A stretch of DNA of 11,335 nucleotides from an uncultured Maribacter sp. (GCA_905479535.1 CAJQMW010000313.1:1-11335), one strand, 5' to 3'; counted from the first letter of the stretch, positions 1 through 6,717 are shown. Program-made: numbers and translations. The notes: generated by a model from the letters alone, not told the origin.

Positions 1-34
1 TTTGAAAAAGGAATAGGACCGCATATTTTTTTGG

Positions 35-667
35 TTATTGTTCTATGGTATCTGTGTCCGGATACCTTCTTTTATCCTTAAGGGCGAAGAAAAGACCCTT
101 TACGTCCGCTACCCAAACATCGTACATAAAGATCAGGGTAATCTCCTCAAGGGTTTCCAGCAGCCCCAGGACAATCATAAAATAGAATAGCCAATATACA
201 GGACCAAAAAATAACAGCCACAGAATGAATGCTGCTTGAACGACCGCCGATGCTTTGGCGAGATAGGTATGAAAAGATGTCGCCTTCCCGTATTTGATAA
301 AAGCGATCACCATTTGAATAAGATAGGGAACGAATGCAATAAGGATCAAAATCAAATTCTCTGTGATAAAAGCGGTTTCAAACACTACAAGGCCAATAAG
401 GCCCATGGCAAAGGTCAATTGATCACCGATAGAATCCAATTGAGAACCCCTGGCACTGGTTATTTTGAGTTTTCTTGCCAAATAACCATCTAGGGCATCG
501 GTACTGTAACTAAAAAGCAGAAACCAAGTAAACAATTCTCGCTCTCCAAACCACAATAGCGCTATTAAAATGGGAACCGCGGCAACGCGGTAAAATGAAA
601 ACCAATCGGCGATGTTAAAGTTCTTAAATGTCCACATACCTTTTTTAGGGGATTTGGCAATTTGCAT
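35..667 (-). CDS. CDP-alcohol phosphatidyltransferase family membrane protein
   Basis: A 210-residue integral membrane enzyme that would transfer a phosphatidyl group from a CDP-alcohol (typically CDP-diacylglycerol) to an alcohol acceptor in phospholipid synthesis at the inner membrane. The complete family signature D-x2-D-G-x2-A-R-x8-G-x3-D-x3-D is visible: D57, D60, G61, A64, R65, G74, D78 and D82, so the Mg-binding aspartates are intact. Hydrophobic stretches before and after it (about 28-53, 85-118, 140-182) fit a six-helix protein. The N-terminal part (FYRVAAVPILIALL) resembles PgsA-like glycerophosphate transferases, but the acceptor cannot be read from sequence, so no symbol is given. 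The gene is transcribed alone from a promoter with a Crp/Fnr-like operator. The leader would be about 36 nt. Family assignment is secure; the product lipid is unknown. Confidence 0.9.
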   Translation of the reverse strand: MQIAKSPKKGMWTFKNFNIADWFSFYRVAAVPILIALLWFGERELFTWFLLFSYSTDALDGYLARKLKITSARGSQLDSIGDQLTFAMGLIGLVVFETAFITENLILILIAFVPYLIQMVIAFIKYGKATSFHTYLAKASAVVQAAFILWLLFFGPVYWLFYFMIVLGLLETLEEITLIFMYDVWVADVKGLFFALKDKRRYPDTDTIEQ

Positions 668-708
668 AGTTACTTTTAATCTATCTGATATGAATGTAAT
701 CGCTGCGA

Positions 709-752
709 TAAAACTAGGGGACAGTAGTCATTTCCGAAATGATAAATATCAT
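709..752 (-). promoter_or_regulatory. Crp/Fnr-like operator and -7 box of the phosphatidyltransferase gene
   Basis: The perfect palindrome ATGATAAATATCAT lies at 739-752. Read on the minus strand, 22 bp separate it from the -7-like box TAGTTTTA (709-716), which is close to the Bacteroidetes TAnnTTTG element. The start of transcription would be near 703, placing the operator centre near -41. No -33 TTG is present, as expected for an activator-dependent class II promoter. A second palindrome, TCATTTC-C-GAAATGA (728-742), overlaps the operator. The sequence match and spacing are seen directly; the identity of the regulator is inferred. Confidence 0.7.
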
Positions 753-890
753 ACACGACCCTGGAAAAAAACACTTGGCTAAAAAATAGTAATAGCTTAT
801 GAGCATGATTTTATTTAGAGGTCAGTAGCTAAATACCTACTTTTTTGAAACGGTATTTGTTTGAAAACCAAATATTTGAAATTTTCTCAT

Positions 891-961
891 CTGTCGGTTC
901 GAGCGCAGTCGAGAACTATTCGTTTTGAAAAGGTAGGTTTCGACTCCGCTCAACCGGACAG
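891..961. repeat. Imperfect inverted repeat (REP-like, flavobacterial GAGCGCAGTCGA type)
   Basis: Two 26-nt arms (891-916 and 936-961) match at 20 of 26 positions when one is reverse-complemented, leaving a 19-nt spacer. The left core is GAGCGCAGTCGAGA and the right arm holds TCGACTCCGCTC. The element is GC-rich against AT-rich surroundings and sits between two minus-strand transcription units, downstream of the kinase operon and upstream of the phosphatidyltransferase promoter. Similar palindromes with this core are, from general knowledge, scattered between genes in many flavobacterial genomes. It could form a transcript-end hairpin, but no clear T-run follows it on either strand. The rest of 668-1041 holds the promoter above and nothing else I can support. 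Confidence 0.7.
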
Positions 962-1041
962 TAGTTTAGTGATTGCCACTTGGATAAGTAAATATCTACT
1001 GATTTCCGATTTTTTTAACGTAGATGCAATATCTTTTATCT

Positions 1042-2073
1042 TCAAGATGCCGTTGTCGGTAATGTTTCTAAACTATTTAAGTAAGTCTCCATTAACCCAA
1101 GGTATTTTCTTGCCTCCATGAGCGCCTTTTTTTTAGAAGTCCGATCCGATGCGCTTTTTGCCCTGAGGCTATTGACCTTTGCACGTATATTGGCACGGTA
1201 GCATTTGTAATACATAAAAAGTTGATGTTCCTTCTTATTCCCCATAGTCGGAAAAAGCGAATTGTAATGTGTGATAAACACCTCGGAAAGGTCTTTTCTT
1301 TCCAATGCATCCAAATCCATACAGAGGAACGCTACTTCGTTCAACACATCGATATGCCGGTAACCATCATTGAATTCGATACAATCGAAGGGTTGCGGTT
1401 CGGGCAACAGAAAAATATTACGAGTATGCAGATCACCATGGCAGTCCCTAAAGAAACCTGCGTTTAAACGTTCGTTAAGCAGCGTCTTGCTCTTGTTCAA
1501 AAAGGTATTAGAGGTTTTGATGGCACGGTCAATAAGTTTACCGCTATTCTTGTCCAAATGCTCCATTAGGAATTCTTTTTCCGCATGTAGCGCATTAAAC
1601 TTTTGCTTAATATCGAAGATATCCTTCTTGAAAATGACATTGGTATTCTTATGAAAGTCCGCTATTCGTTTGGCCAGGTTTTTTATGTCGGATACACCTA
1701 CCTTGTTTTCTGCTACCAGCACATCCATTTGACGTTGGGGATTCAGTTTACGCATTTTTAGGGCATGATCTACCAGTGTTCCCGTATCGCCCCCTATGGT
1801 ATAAACTCCGTTTGATTCCCTAATGGGCAAGACCTCAAGGTATATGTTTTTAGAAAATCTTTGGTTCAGCTTCAACTCCCGTTCACAAAAATACCTTCGC
1901 AGTTCAAGGGTGGAAAAGTCAAGGAACGAGTATTTGATCGGTTTTTTGATTTTGTATACGGACCGGTCACAAAGAATGACCCATGAAATATGGGTTTCGA
2001 CCAATTTTCGTTGTCTGGTCAACTCATGAAATTTACCCTCGGAAAGCAGCCTGTCAATTTGATTTTGTGTCAT
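1042..2073 (-). CDS. APH-fold predicted kinase (COG2187 type)
   Basis: A 343-residue protein of the aminoglycoside-phosphotransferase/protein-kinase-like fold. The catalytic loop HGDLHxxN is at 212-219 (D214, N219), followed by the metal-binding region IEFND at 232-236 (D236). The N-terminal part SVYKIKKPIKYSFLDFST (38-55) is characteristic of COG2187 and contains the likely ATP-contacting lysines. The natural substrate of this family is not established; it should not be read as an antibiotic-resistance gene. Its start codon lies 20 nt inside the end of the upstream P-loop kinase gene, so the two are translationally linked. In many bacteria the two domains form one polypeptide with the APH part first; here they are separate and in the opposite order. 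It is the last gene of the probable six-gene operon. Confidence 0.85.
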   Translation of the reverse strand: MTQNQIDRLLSEGKFHELTRQRKLVETHISWVILCDRSVYKIKKPIKYSFLDFSTLELRRYFCERELKLNQRFSKNIYLEVLPIRESNGVYTIGGDTGTLVDHALKMRKLNPQRQMDVLVAENKVGVSDIKNLAKRIADFHKNTNVIFKKDIFDIKQKFNALHAEKEFLMEHLDKNSGKLIDRAIKTSNTFLNKSKTLLNERLNAGFFRDCHGDLHTRNIFLLPEPQPFDCIEFNDGYRHIDVLNEVAFLCMDLDALERKDLSEVFITHYNSLFPTMGNKKEHQLFMYYKCYRANIRAKVNSLRAKSASDRTSKKKALMEARKYLGLMETYLNSLETLPTTAS

Positions 2074-2551
2074 CCTTTAGATATTGCAAGGCCTTTTGCA
2101 GCATTTCATCGATATTATCGTTTGTTGATTGGATTGTTAGATGGTGCCGTTCCACAGGTTCCCATTGCCGCTTGATCGATCCGTACACATCTATGTCCGC
2201 TTCACTATACGGCCTATCCCTTTTTAACCGCTCTTTGGTAACAGTTTCATCGGCCTGTATTTCTATGAAAAAGATTTCTCCCTTGCTCTTGGCAATAAAT
2301 GGCTCCCTGGTCTTTTTGTTATGGAAAGTGGCATCCAAGACCAAGTCCATGTTCGTATCAATGGCCTCCTCCATCTTGTTCAGCAGTATTTCATAGACCT
2401 TTGTTTTCTCCGATTTGGAATAAGTGCGCTTCGGAAATAGCTCCTTTCTTAACCGATCACTGTTCTCGTATTCGGCATTTAAGCGCTCTGCAAGCCTTTT
2501 TGCAAAAAAACTTTTGCCCGAACCTGGCAGCCCTAATACCAGAACAATCAT
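2054..2551 (-). CDS. P-loop AAA/zeta-like predicted kinase (COG0645 type)
   Basis: A 165-residue P-loop NTPase of the small-molecule-kinase type. The Walker A motif GLPGSGKS occupies residues 7-14, VLDATF (71-76) with D73 is the likely second acidic strand, and the segment KRDRPYSEADIDVY (110-123) has the arginine-rich lid look of this group. The length fits a complete single-domain protein. It overlaps the downstream APH-fold kinase by 20 nt. The pair corresponds to the two halves of the fused COG2187-COG0645 proteins known in other bacteria, so I infer that they act together, perhaps as a phosphorylation relay or two-subunit kinase on an unknown substrate. The next gene upstream encodes a 41-aa membrane peptide, 36 nt away. 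Confidence 0.85.
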   Translation of the reverse strand: MIVLVLGLPGSGKSFFAKRLAERLNAEYENSDRLRKELFPKRTYSKSEKTKVYEILLNKMEEAIDTNMDLVLDATFHNKKTREPFIAKSKGEIFFIEIQADETVTKERLKRDRPYSEADIDVYGSIKRQWEPVERHHLTIQSTNDNIDEMLQKALQYLKDDTKSN

Positions 2552-2587
2552 ACTTTTTGTTGTTTTTAGAATATTGCTCTTAAATTT

Positions 2588-2713
2588 TTAGTCTTTCGGA
2601 ACTATAAATAGAAACCAAATACCATATAGCAAAACCACTACAATAAATACGATAATGCTGCCCAAAACCCATTTGTCCATTTTTCCGTTAAATTTTCTGG
2701 TGCTACGTTTCAT
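2588..2713 (-). CDS. 41-aa single-pass membrane peptide
   Basis: An ATG-initiated frame of 41 codons plus stop lies in the gap between the flavodoxin-like and P-loop kinase genes. The product has a basic, hydrophilic N-terminus (MKRSTRKFNGKMDKW), one strongly hydrophobic segment at about 16-37 (GSIIVFIVVVLLYGIWFLF region) and a short PKD tail. This is a classic small membrane-protein design, expected with the positive end in the cytoplasm. AAGGA directly precedes the ATG, too close for an ideal Shine-Dalgarno; a second ATG at codon 12 is possible. It lies in the same direction as its neighbours, 63 nt after the upstream gene and 36 nt before the next. I do not recognise a family. Membrane topology and operon context support it being real, but conservation is untested. 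Confidence 0.6.
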   Translation of the reverse strand: MKRSTRKFNGKMDKWVLGSIIVFIVVVLLYGIWFLFIVPKD

Positions 2714-2776
2714 TCCTTAATTCTTTTAATTTATTATACCTAATAAGGGATTAAGTCTTTCAACAATTCGAGGCGT

Positions 2777-3241
2777 TTATACCCCCACATCTTCAATTAT
2801 AGACTGCCCGGTCAAAGCATCCATCCCGTCCATTTTGTAGCTTCCCTCGCCCGATGTTGTCAATACCACAATCTTACCCGCATCGTTTTTAACTCGATCA
2901 ATAAATGATTTGACATCGGCGGGAGGTTTCCAATTTTCCCAGGTATGGACTACTAGAATGGCACTAAAGCCGTCAGGTTGTATTTCAGGAAGTCCACCTA
3001 CATCGATAACTTTGATATAAATAGAATCCGGCTTATAATGATTTACTGCGGCATTGGTAATACTGTCCTTAAAATCACTGCCCTGGGTAGCGATCAATAA
3101 CTTTTTTTCCAAATTGGGGGAATTTACTTCGTAGGGTTGGACGACATCCATCGAGTATTGATATTGGTACCAAATAAGGAGTAGTAAAAAAATGGCCATT
3201 ACCCCTAAGAATATATAGCGTATTTTTTTAAAACCTTTCAT
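2777..3241 (-). CDS. Membrane-anchored flavodoxin-like fold protein
   Basis: A 154-residue protein with one N-terminal membrane segment (about 8-25), preceded by a basic KKIRY-type start, and then a compact alpha/beta domain. The domain layout resembles a flavodoxin fold: a strand-loop LLIATQGSDFKDSI (48-61), a central strand AILVVHTWENWKPPADV (94-110), and KIVVLTTSGEGSYKMDGMDA (123-142), which recalls the loop after a flavodoxin strand. The soluble part probably faces the periplasm, given the anchor. FMN binding is not shown: the phosphate loop is not a textbook T/S-x-T-G-x-T. The gene starts 5 nt after the preceding 69-aa gene, so they are co-transcribed. The function is unknown; a redox or sensory role is only inferred from the fold resemblance. 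Confidence 0.65.
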   Translation of the reverse strand: MKGFKKIRYIFLGVMAIFLLLLIWYQYQYSMDVVQPYEVNSPNLEKKLLIATQGSDFKDSITNAAVNHYKPDSIYIKVIDVGGLPEIQPDGFSAILVVHTWENWKPPADVKSFIDRVKNDAGKIVVLTTSGEGSYKMDGMDALTGQSIIEDVGV

Positions 3242-3246
3242 GTCGC

Positions 3247-3456
3247 CTATTTTGTATGGGTCTGCAAGTGGTGTTTTAACAAGTCCTTCAAGTCCTCTAA
3301 ATACCCCTCAAGCGTTTTCTTGTTCAAATCAGGATGCTCGCTCGACGGAATAGTAATCGGGTTCTCATCCAAAAATCGATAGAGTTCGGGGTAATCTGTC
3401 TCTATTTTGTTGGTCAGGGTAGTGATTTCCGATAAAATTTGCCGTTCTTCTTTCAT
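3247..3456 (-). CDS. Conserved-looking 69-aa protein of unknown function
   Basis: A small acidic, helical soluble protein without membrane segment or signal peptide. I place the start at the ATG giving MKEERQILSE. An upstream ATG would add 17 residues but would overlap the preceding gene by about 40 nt, whereas this start leaves a 10-nt gap. The sequence reads as helix (ERQILSEITTLTNKIETDYPELYRFLDE), a proline-containing link (NPITIPSSEHPDL) and a second helix (KKTLEGYLEDLKDLLKHHLQ). It has the look of short helical proteins found next to universal stress genes in flavobacteria, but I cannot name the family. The tight spacing to both neighbours indicates that it is made together with the 150-aa and flavodoxin-like proteins. 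Confidence 0.75.
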   Translation of the reverse strand: MKEERQILSEITTLTNKIETDYPELYRFLDENPITIPSSEHPDLNKKTLEGYLEDLKDLLKHHLQTHTK

Positions 3457-3466
3457 AATACCCGTT

Positions 3467-3919
3467 TTAAGAATCCATAACACTAGCCAGTTTTTCGCTG
3501 TCGACAATATATTCGGTTATCTTAAAAACTTCCTTTCGGTTCTTTCGGAACGATTTTACGAACAGGGCCATTTCTCTTTCCAATTCCGCATGGTCCCTCT
3601 TCATGACAGTAGCATCCGCATACCTTGGATTTTCCACCAAATAACCCAATCGGATTCTGTGGCTGCCTATTTTATCCAACAGCCCCGTAACTTCTTCGTT
3701 TAAAACTAAAAGGCTGTTTTTTAGACTCTTGACCATATCTATATTTTCCGCCTTGGTAATCCATATGAAATATTTGTCGACCAAATAATGTAAAAATCTA
3801 AGGTCGTCCCTATAAAATTCCAAATCGGATTTCCAATATTGGGTAATTACATAGAGTTCGTCCCAAGGGCCATCCTTTAAAAATTCGGTTTCCCGACTGT
3901 ATTCGCTAGTGCTCATCAT
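3467..3919 (-). CDS. 150-aa helical protein of unknown function, first gene of operon
   Basis: A soluble, mostly helical, charged protein with no signal peptide and no cysteine. Residues about 25-85 (ITQYWKSDLEFYRDDLRFLHYLVDKYFIWI onward) and 108-145 have heptad-like spacing of hydrophobic residues, suggesting a coiled-coil or four-helix arrangement. Two adjacent ATGs (3919 and 3916) can start it. It lies about 19 nt downstream of the transcription start inferred from the operator-promoter at 3944-3987, and it heads the operon running down to the APH-fold kinase. It is divergent from the universal stress gene, whose promoter carries a twin operator. I do not recognise the family. The context suggests a stress or low-oxygen function, but this is inference only. 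Confidence 0.8.
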   Translation of the reverse strand: MMSTSEYSRETEFLKDGPWDELYVITQYWKSDLEFYRDDLRFLHYLVDKYFIWITKAENIDMVKSLKNSLLVLNEEVTGLLDKIGSHRIRLGYLVENPRYADATVMKRDHAELEREMALFVKSFRKNRKEVFKITEYIVDSEKLASVMDS

Positions 3920-3943
3920 AAACGGTTTATGCGTTAAGAGTTA

Positions 3944-3987
3944 TAAATGTAGTGGACCTACCTCCTATTTGAAATGACCAAGGTCAT
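3944..3987 (-). promoter_or_regulatory. Crp/Fnr-like operator and -7 box of the six-gene operon
   Basis: The operator ATGACCAAGGTCAT (3974-3987) has 6-bp inverted arms around AA. On the minus strand, 22 bp separate it from the -7-like box TACATTTA (3944-3951). The inferred transcription start is near 3938 and the operator centre near -41. There is no TTG at -33. This operator forms a larger imperfect hairpin-like palindrome with the Usp operator: arms 3972-3990 and 3995-4013 match at 17 of 19 positions around CTAC. Confidence 0.72.
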
Positions 3988-3997
3988 AATCTACATT

Positions 3998-4041
3998 ATG
4001 ATTTTGGTCATTTTCTCCTTCGCACTATATGACTAGTTTCA
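3998..4041 (+). promoter_or_regulatory. Crp/Fnr-like operator and -7 box of the universal stress gene
   Basis: The operator ATGATTTTGGTCAT (3998-4011) is followed after 22 bp by the box TAGTTTCA (4034-4041). This is the weakest -7 match of the four promoters but is at the identical distance. The transcription start would be near 4047, giving a leader of about 20 nt. The operator centre is 24 bp from that of the divergent promoter, so one intergenic region holds two operators, each placed correctly for its own gene. Confidence 0.7.
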
Positions 4042-4067
4042 CAACTATAACCTATTAATATCAACTG

Positions 4068-4913
4068 ATGAAAGCCATACTATATGCCACGGACTATTCC
4101 CAAGATTCAGCCACTGCGTTACGAATGTCTTACCTACTGGCCAAAAAATTCGGTTCAAAATTGTTTGTTATGCATGTTTTCGATGTGCCTCTATCACTTG
4201 CTAGCCCGGTCTCTGTAAGCTATATGAACAAAGAAAAAAGGCTGTTTGTTGAAAACCGTGCCAAGTTGAAAGAATTCTGCACTGAACATTTGGGAGACGC
4301 TTGGCAAGAAATCACTACAAATTTTATAGTCGATGAAGACGGTTCCATAGCGGACGCAATTCTAGAAAAGGCCACTAAATACAATGTGGACCTCATTGTA
4401 GCAGGAACAAAGGGAGCTAGCCGTGTCAAAGAATTTTTCTTGGGAAGCACCACTAAAGCATTGATCAAAAAAGCACCTTGTGCCGTCTTGGCCGTACCCG
4501 AAATGTATGAAATCGGTAATCTTAAAACTATAGCTTATGCAACGGATTTTGAACAGGCCGATATTTTTGCGATTCGAAGGCTGATACCTATGGCAAAAGT
4601 ATTCAATGCCCAAATCAAGATAATTCATGTCACGACCACAAAAGAATATGCGGGCGAACAACAAATGGAGTGGTTCAAGGAAATGTTGCAAGATAAAGTC
4701 GATTATGAAAATCTGGAATTCGACCTGATTTTTTCTGACGAAGTCTTTAAAGAACTGCAAGGGTATTTGGATGATACGAATAGCGATATGTTGGCCATGC
4801 TGGAAAGAAAGGACAATACCTTTTTTGAAAAGTATATTCAGCGGGATATGGTAAAGGAAATGGTAAAAGATATCACGGTGCCACTATTGAGCTTTAATGC
4901 AGTCGTACTTTGA
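4068..4913 (+). CDS. Tandem-domain universal stress protein (UspA superfamily)
   Basis: A 281-residue cytoplasmic protein with two Usp domains (about 1-147 and 152-281). The first has the hallmark ATP-binding motif G-x2-G-x9-G-S/T: G113, G116, G126, S127, after the strand VDLIVAGTKGAS, plus D9 at the end of the first strand (ILYATDYS). The second domain begins similarly (TIAYATDFEQ, D160) but the region where the motif should be reads LAMLERKDNTFFEKYIQRDM, so the glycines are lost and it probably does not bind ATP. Such proteins support survival in growth arrest, starvation or low oxygen; the direct activity is rarely known. The gene is transcribed divergently from the six-gene operon, from a promoter with its own Crp/Fnr-like operator. 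Family certain; role inferred. Confidence 0.93.
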   Translation: MKAILYATDYSQDSATALRMSYLLAKKFGSKLFVMHVFDVPLSLASPVSVSYMNKEKRLFVENRAKLKEFCTEHLGDAWQEITTNFIVDEDGSIADAILEKATKYNVDLIVAGTKGASRVKEFFLGSTTKALIKKAPCAVLAVPEMYEIGNLKTIAYATDFEQADIFAIRRLIPMAKVFNAQIKIIHVTTTKEYAGEQQMEWFKEMLQDKVDYENLEFDLIFSDEVFKELQGYLDDTNSDMLAMLERKDNTFFEKYIQRDMVKEMVKDITVPLLSFNAVVL

Positions 4914-4939
4914 GGTTTAGGTTTTGATGCTTAAGAGTG

Positions 4940-4960
4940 GGCTTTGGTTTAGTCGAAGCC
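4940..4960. terminator. Possible shared hairpin terminator between convergent genes
   Basis: GGCTTTG (4940-4946) pairs with CGAAGCC (4954-4960), with one G-U pair and a 7-nt loop. An alternative longer stem joins 4916-4927 with 4953-4964 (TTTAGG...CCTAAA). It lies between the ends of the Usp gene (plus) and the Na/Pi transporter gene (minus), where a terminator for both is expected. No clear T-run follows on either strand, so the call is weak. Confidence 0.35.
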
Positions 4961-4999
4961 TAAAATTACGCATTGCCCGATACAATTTTCACTTTGATT

Positions 5000-6697
5000 T
5001 CAATTATCCTCAGCTAATGAATGGCTAATATCCTGAACAGTTTCGAACAATTCCATTTCGCGTTGGTTTAGAAAGAGTTCTTGTATGGCCCGTAACACCT
5101 GTCTTGAAGATTGCACAAACGCCCTGTTCACTAAAATTGCCGTGGACACGTCAAGTTCCCTCAAACTTTTTTTGCTGATAGCTGCCGTAGTAGATTTTAA
5201 AAAGTGCTTATCATGGGCAATTAAGTGCCTTGATATTTTTATGATTGCTTCTGTTCTATTCATTGTTCCATCGTCCAAAATAATCTTGTCGATATTTTCG
5301 TAGGTTTCTTTTAAACGTTTCCTGAACTGCCGGTATTCTTCGTTTAAAAAAAGGTTCTCTGAATCCTCGAAATCATCAAAATTATGTTTTATATCCTTTA
5401 AGATTTTTGCAGAATGCAAGCCTAGTCTGGCCGCATGAAGATAGCGCTGCAGTATTGTAGATTCGATTTCGGAAAGTTCGTTCAATTGAATGTCCGACGC
5501 AAAAGTAAATAGGGCTGCCTGCAATAGTTTCAACCTATTGTACATCTTCTCCAAAGAAAATTGTTGCATCTTAGGGCGGGCTTGGCCATAATCATTGTCT
5601 GAAATGATGTCTTCTTCAATATTTAATATTCTTAGCTGGTAGCGCATTGTACTTTTAATCAAATAGAGGGTCTCTTTACGCAATGCAGAGAGTGCCGCTT
5701 CTGGTATCTCCGGTGTTGTTTTATTAATGTACAACGTAACCTCCGTTTTTTCGTCTGGGAATATCTTGGTCAGCAATCTGGCAAAAACAGAAATGAACGG
5801 AATGAACAATAAGACACCTAGAAGATTGAACACTGTATGAAATAGGGCCAACCCGATAACCGCATTGCGCACAATGTCAACAACATACCCTATGGCGTTA
5901 ACCAAAAAAGGCAAAAGGACAAGGGCAATCAGTCCGGTTGACAAATTGAATACAAAATGGCTGAAAGCCACTCTTTTCTTAGCTGGGATACCGTTGATCG
6001 CTCCCAATAAAATGGTTACCGTCGTACCGATGTTGGCCCCGATCACCATAGCTGCCCCGCTGTTAAACGAGATAATCTCAATATTAAGCGCTGTAAGCAC
6101 CAATGCAATCGTGACCGAACTTGATTGAGTGGCCGCGGTAATTACCGCCCCGATCGCCAAATAGTACAAAACGCCGTACTTGGGTATTGCGTGTACATCC
6201 AAACTATCCGTAAACACATCCATGCTTGCCTTCATGTAGTCGAGGCCCATGAACAAAAATCCGAACCCAACGATAAGCTTACTGATATTTACGAACCTTG
6301 GGGAACTATTAAAGAAAATAAGTCCAAGTCCGCCTATGCCTATTAGTGGAAGGGCAAAACTTTCGATGTTGATCTTAAAGCCGAAGATGGCAACGACCCA
6401 AGCCGTAACGGTAGTGCCTATATTGGAACCAAGAATAACGCCGATCGCGTTTTCCATTGACATTATTCCCGCTCCCACAAAAGCCAGAACCATTAGGGAC
6501 ACAGCGGAGCTACTTTGAAGAAATGAGGTAGCGGAAATTCCTGTAAAAATAGACCTGACCTTACCTGTGGTATACTCTTTAATAAAGCGTTTAAAAGACC
6601 TCCCTGATAGTTCCTTTATAGATTCTTCCAGCAAGAACATCCCAAAAAGAAAAATTCCCAATCCGGCCAGTAGTTGCCAAACGTCAAATCCTTTCAT
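5000..6697 (-). CDS. Na/Pi-cotransporter family protein with PhoU-like C-terminal domain
   Basis: A 565-residue inner-membrane protein. The first 310 or so residues hold two copies of the Na/Pi cotransporter repeat, with the paired signatures QSSSA (61-65) and QSSSV (191-195), each followed by a G-x-NIGTT motif (GSNIGTT 90-96, GANIGTT 220-226). Around eight or more membrane segments are apparent. The C-terminal 230 residues are hydrophilic, helical and charged, like the PhoU-type domain found in the YjbB/NptA-like bacterial members. It would couple Na+ entry to phosphate movement; bacterial homologues have been linked to both uptake and export, and the direction cannot be judged here. It starts 20 nt after the SDR gene and is the last gene of the Bro-N-led operon. 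Confidence 0.92.
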   Translation of the reverse strand: MKGFDVWQLLAGLGIFLFGMFLLEESIKELSGRSFKRFIKEYTTGKVRSIFTGISATSFLQSSSAVSLMVLAFVGAGIMSMENAIGVILGSNIGTTVTAWVVAIFGFKINIESFALPLIGIGGLGLIFFNSSPRFVNISKLIVGFGFLFMGLDYMKASMDVFTDSLDVHAIPKYGVLYYLAIGAVITAATQSSSVTIALVLTALNIEIISFNSGAAMVIGANIGTTVTILLGAINGIPAKKRVAFSHFVFNLSTGLIALVLLPFLVNAIGYVVDIVRNAVIGLALFHTVFNLLGVLLFIPFISVFARLLTKIFPDEKTEVTLYINKTTPEIPEAALSALRKETLYLIKSTMRYQLRILNIEEDIISDNDYGQARPKMQQFSLEKMYNRLKLLQAALFTFASDIQLNELSEIESTILQRYLHAARLGLHSAKILKDIKHNFDDFEDSENLFLNEEYRQFRKRLKETYENIDKIILDDGTMNRTEAIIKISRHLIAHDKHFLKSTTAAISKKSLRELDVSTAILVNRAFVQSSRQVLRAIQELFLNQREMELFETVQDISHSLAEDN

Positions 6698-6717
6698 AGC
6701 TGTTTATTATTTTAGCA

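Noticed and set aside
861..1121. 86-codon plus-strand frame
   Set aside because: It runs through both arms of the inverted repeat and into the antisense of the kinase gene; composition and product look non-coding.
1042..2073. Aminoglycoside resistance gene
   Set aside because: The sequence is of the COG2187 type, known to pair with a COG0645 kinase; fold similarity alone does not support drug phosphorylation.
3457..3507. Longer N-terminus for the 69-aa protein
   Set aside because: It would overlap the upstream gene by about 40 nt and adds an unrelated hydrophobic stretch; the ATG at 3456 gives normal operon spacing.
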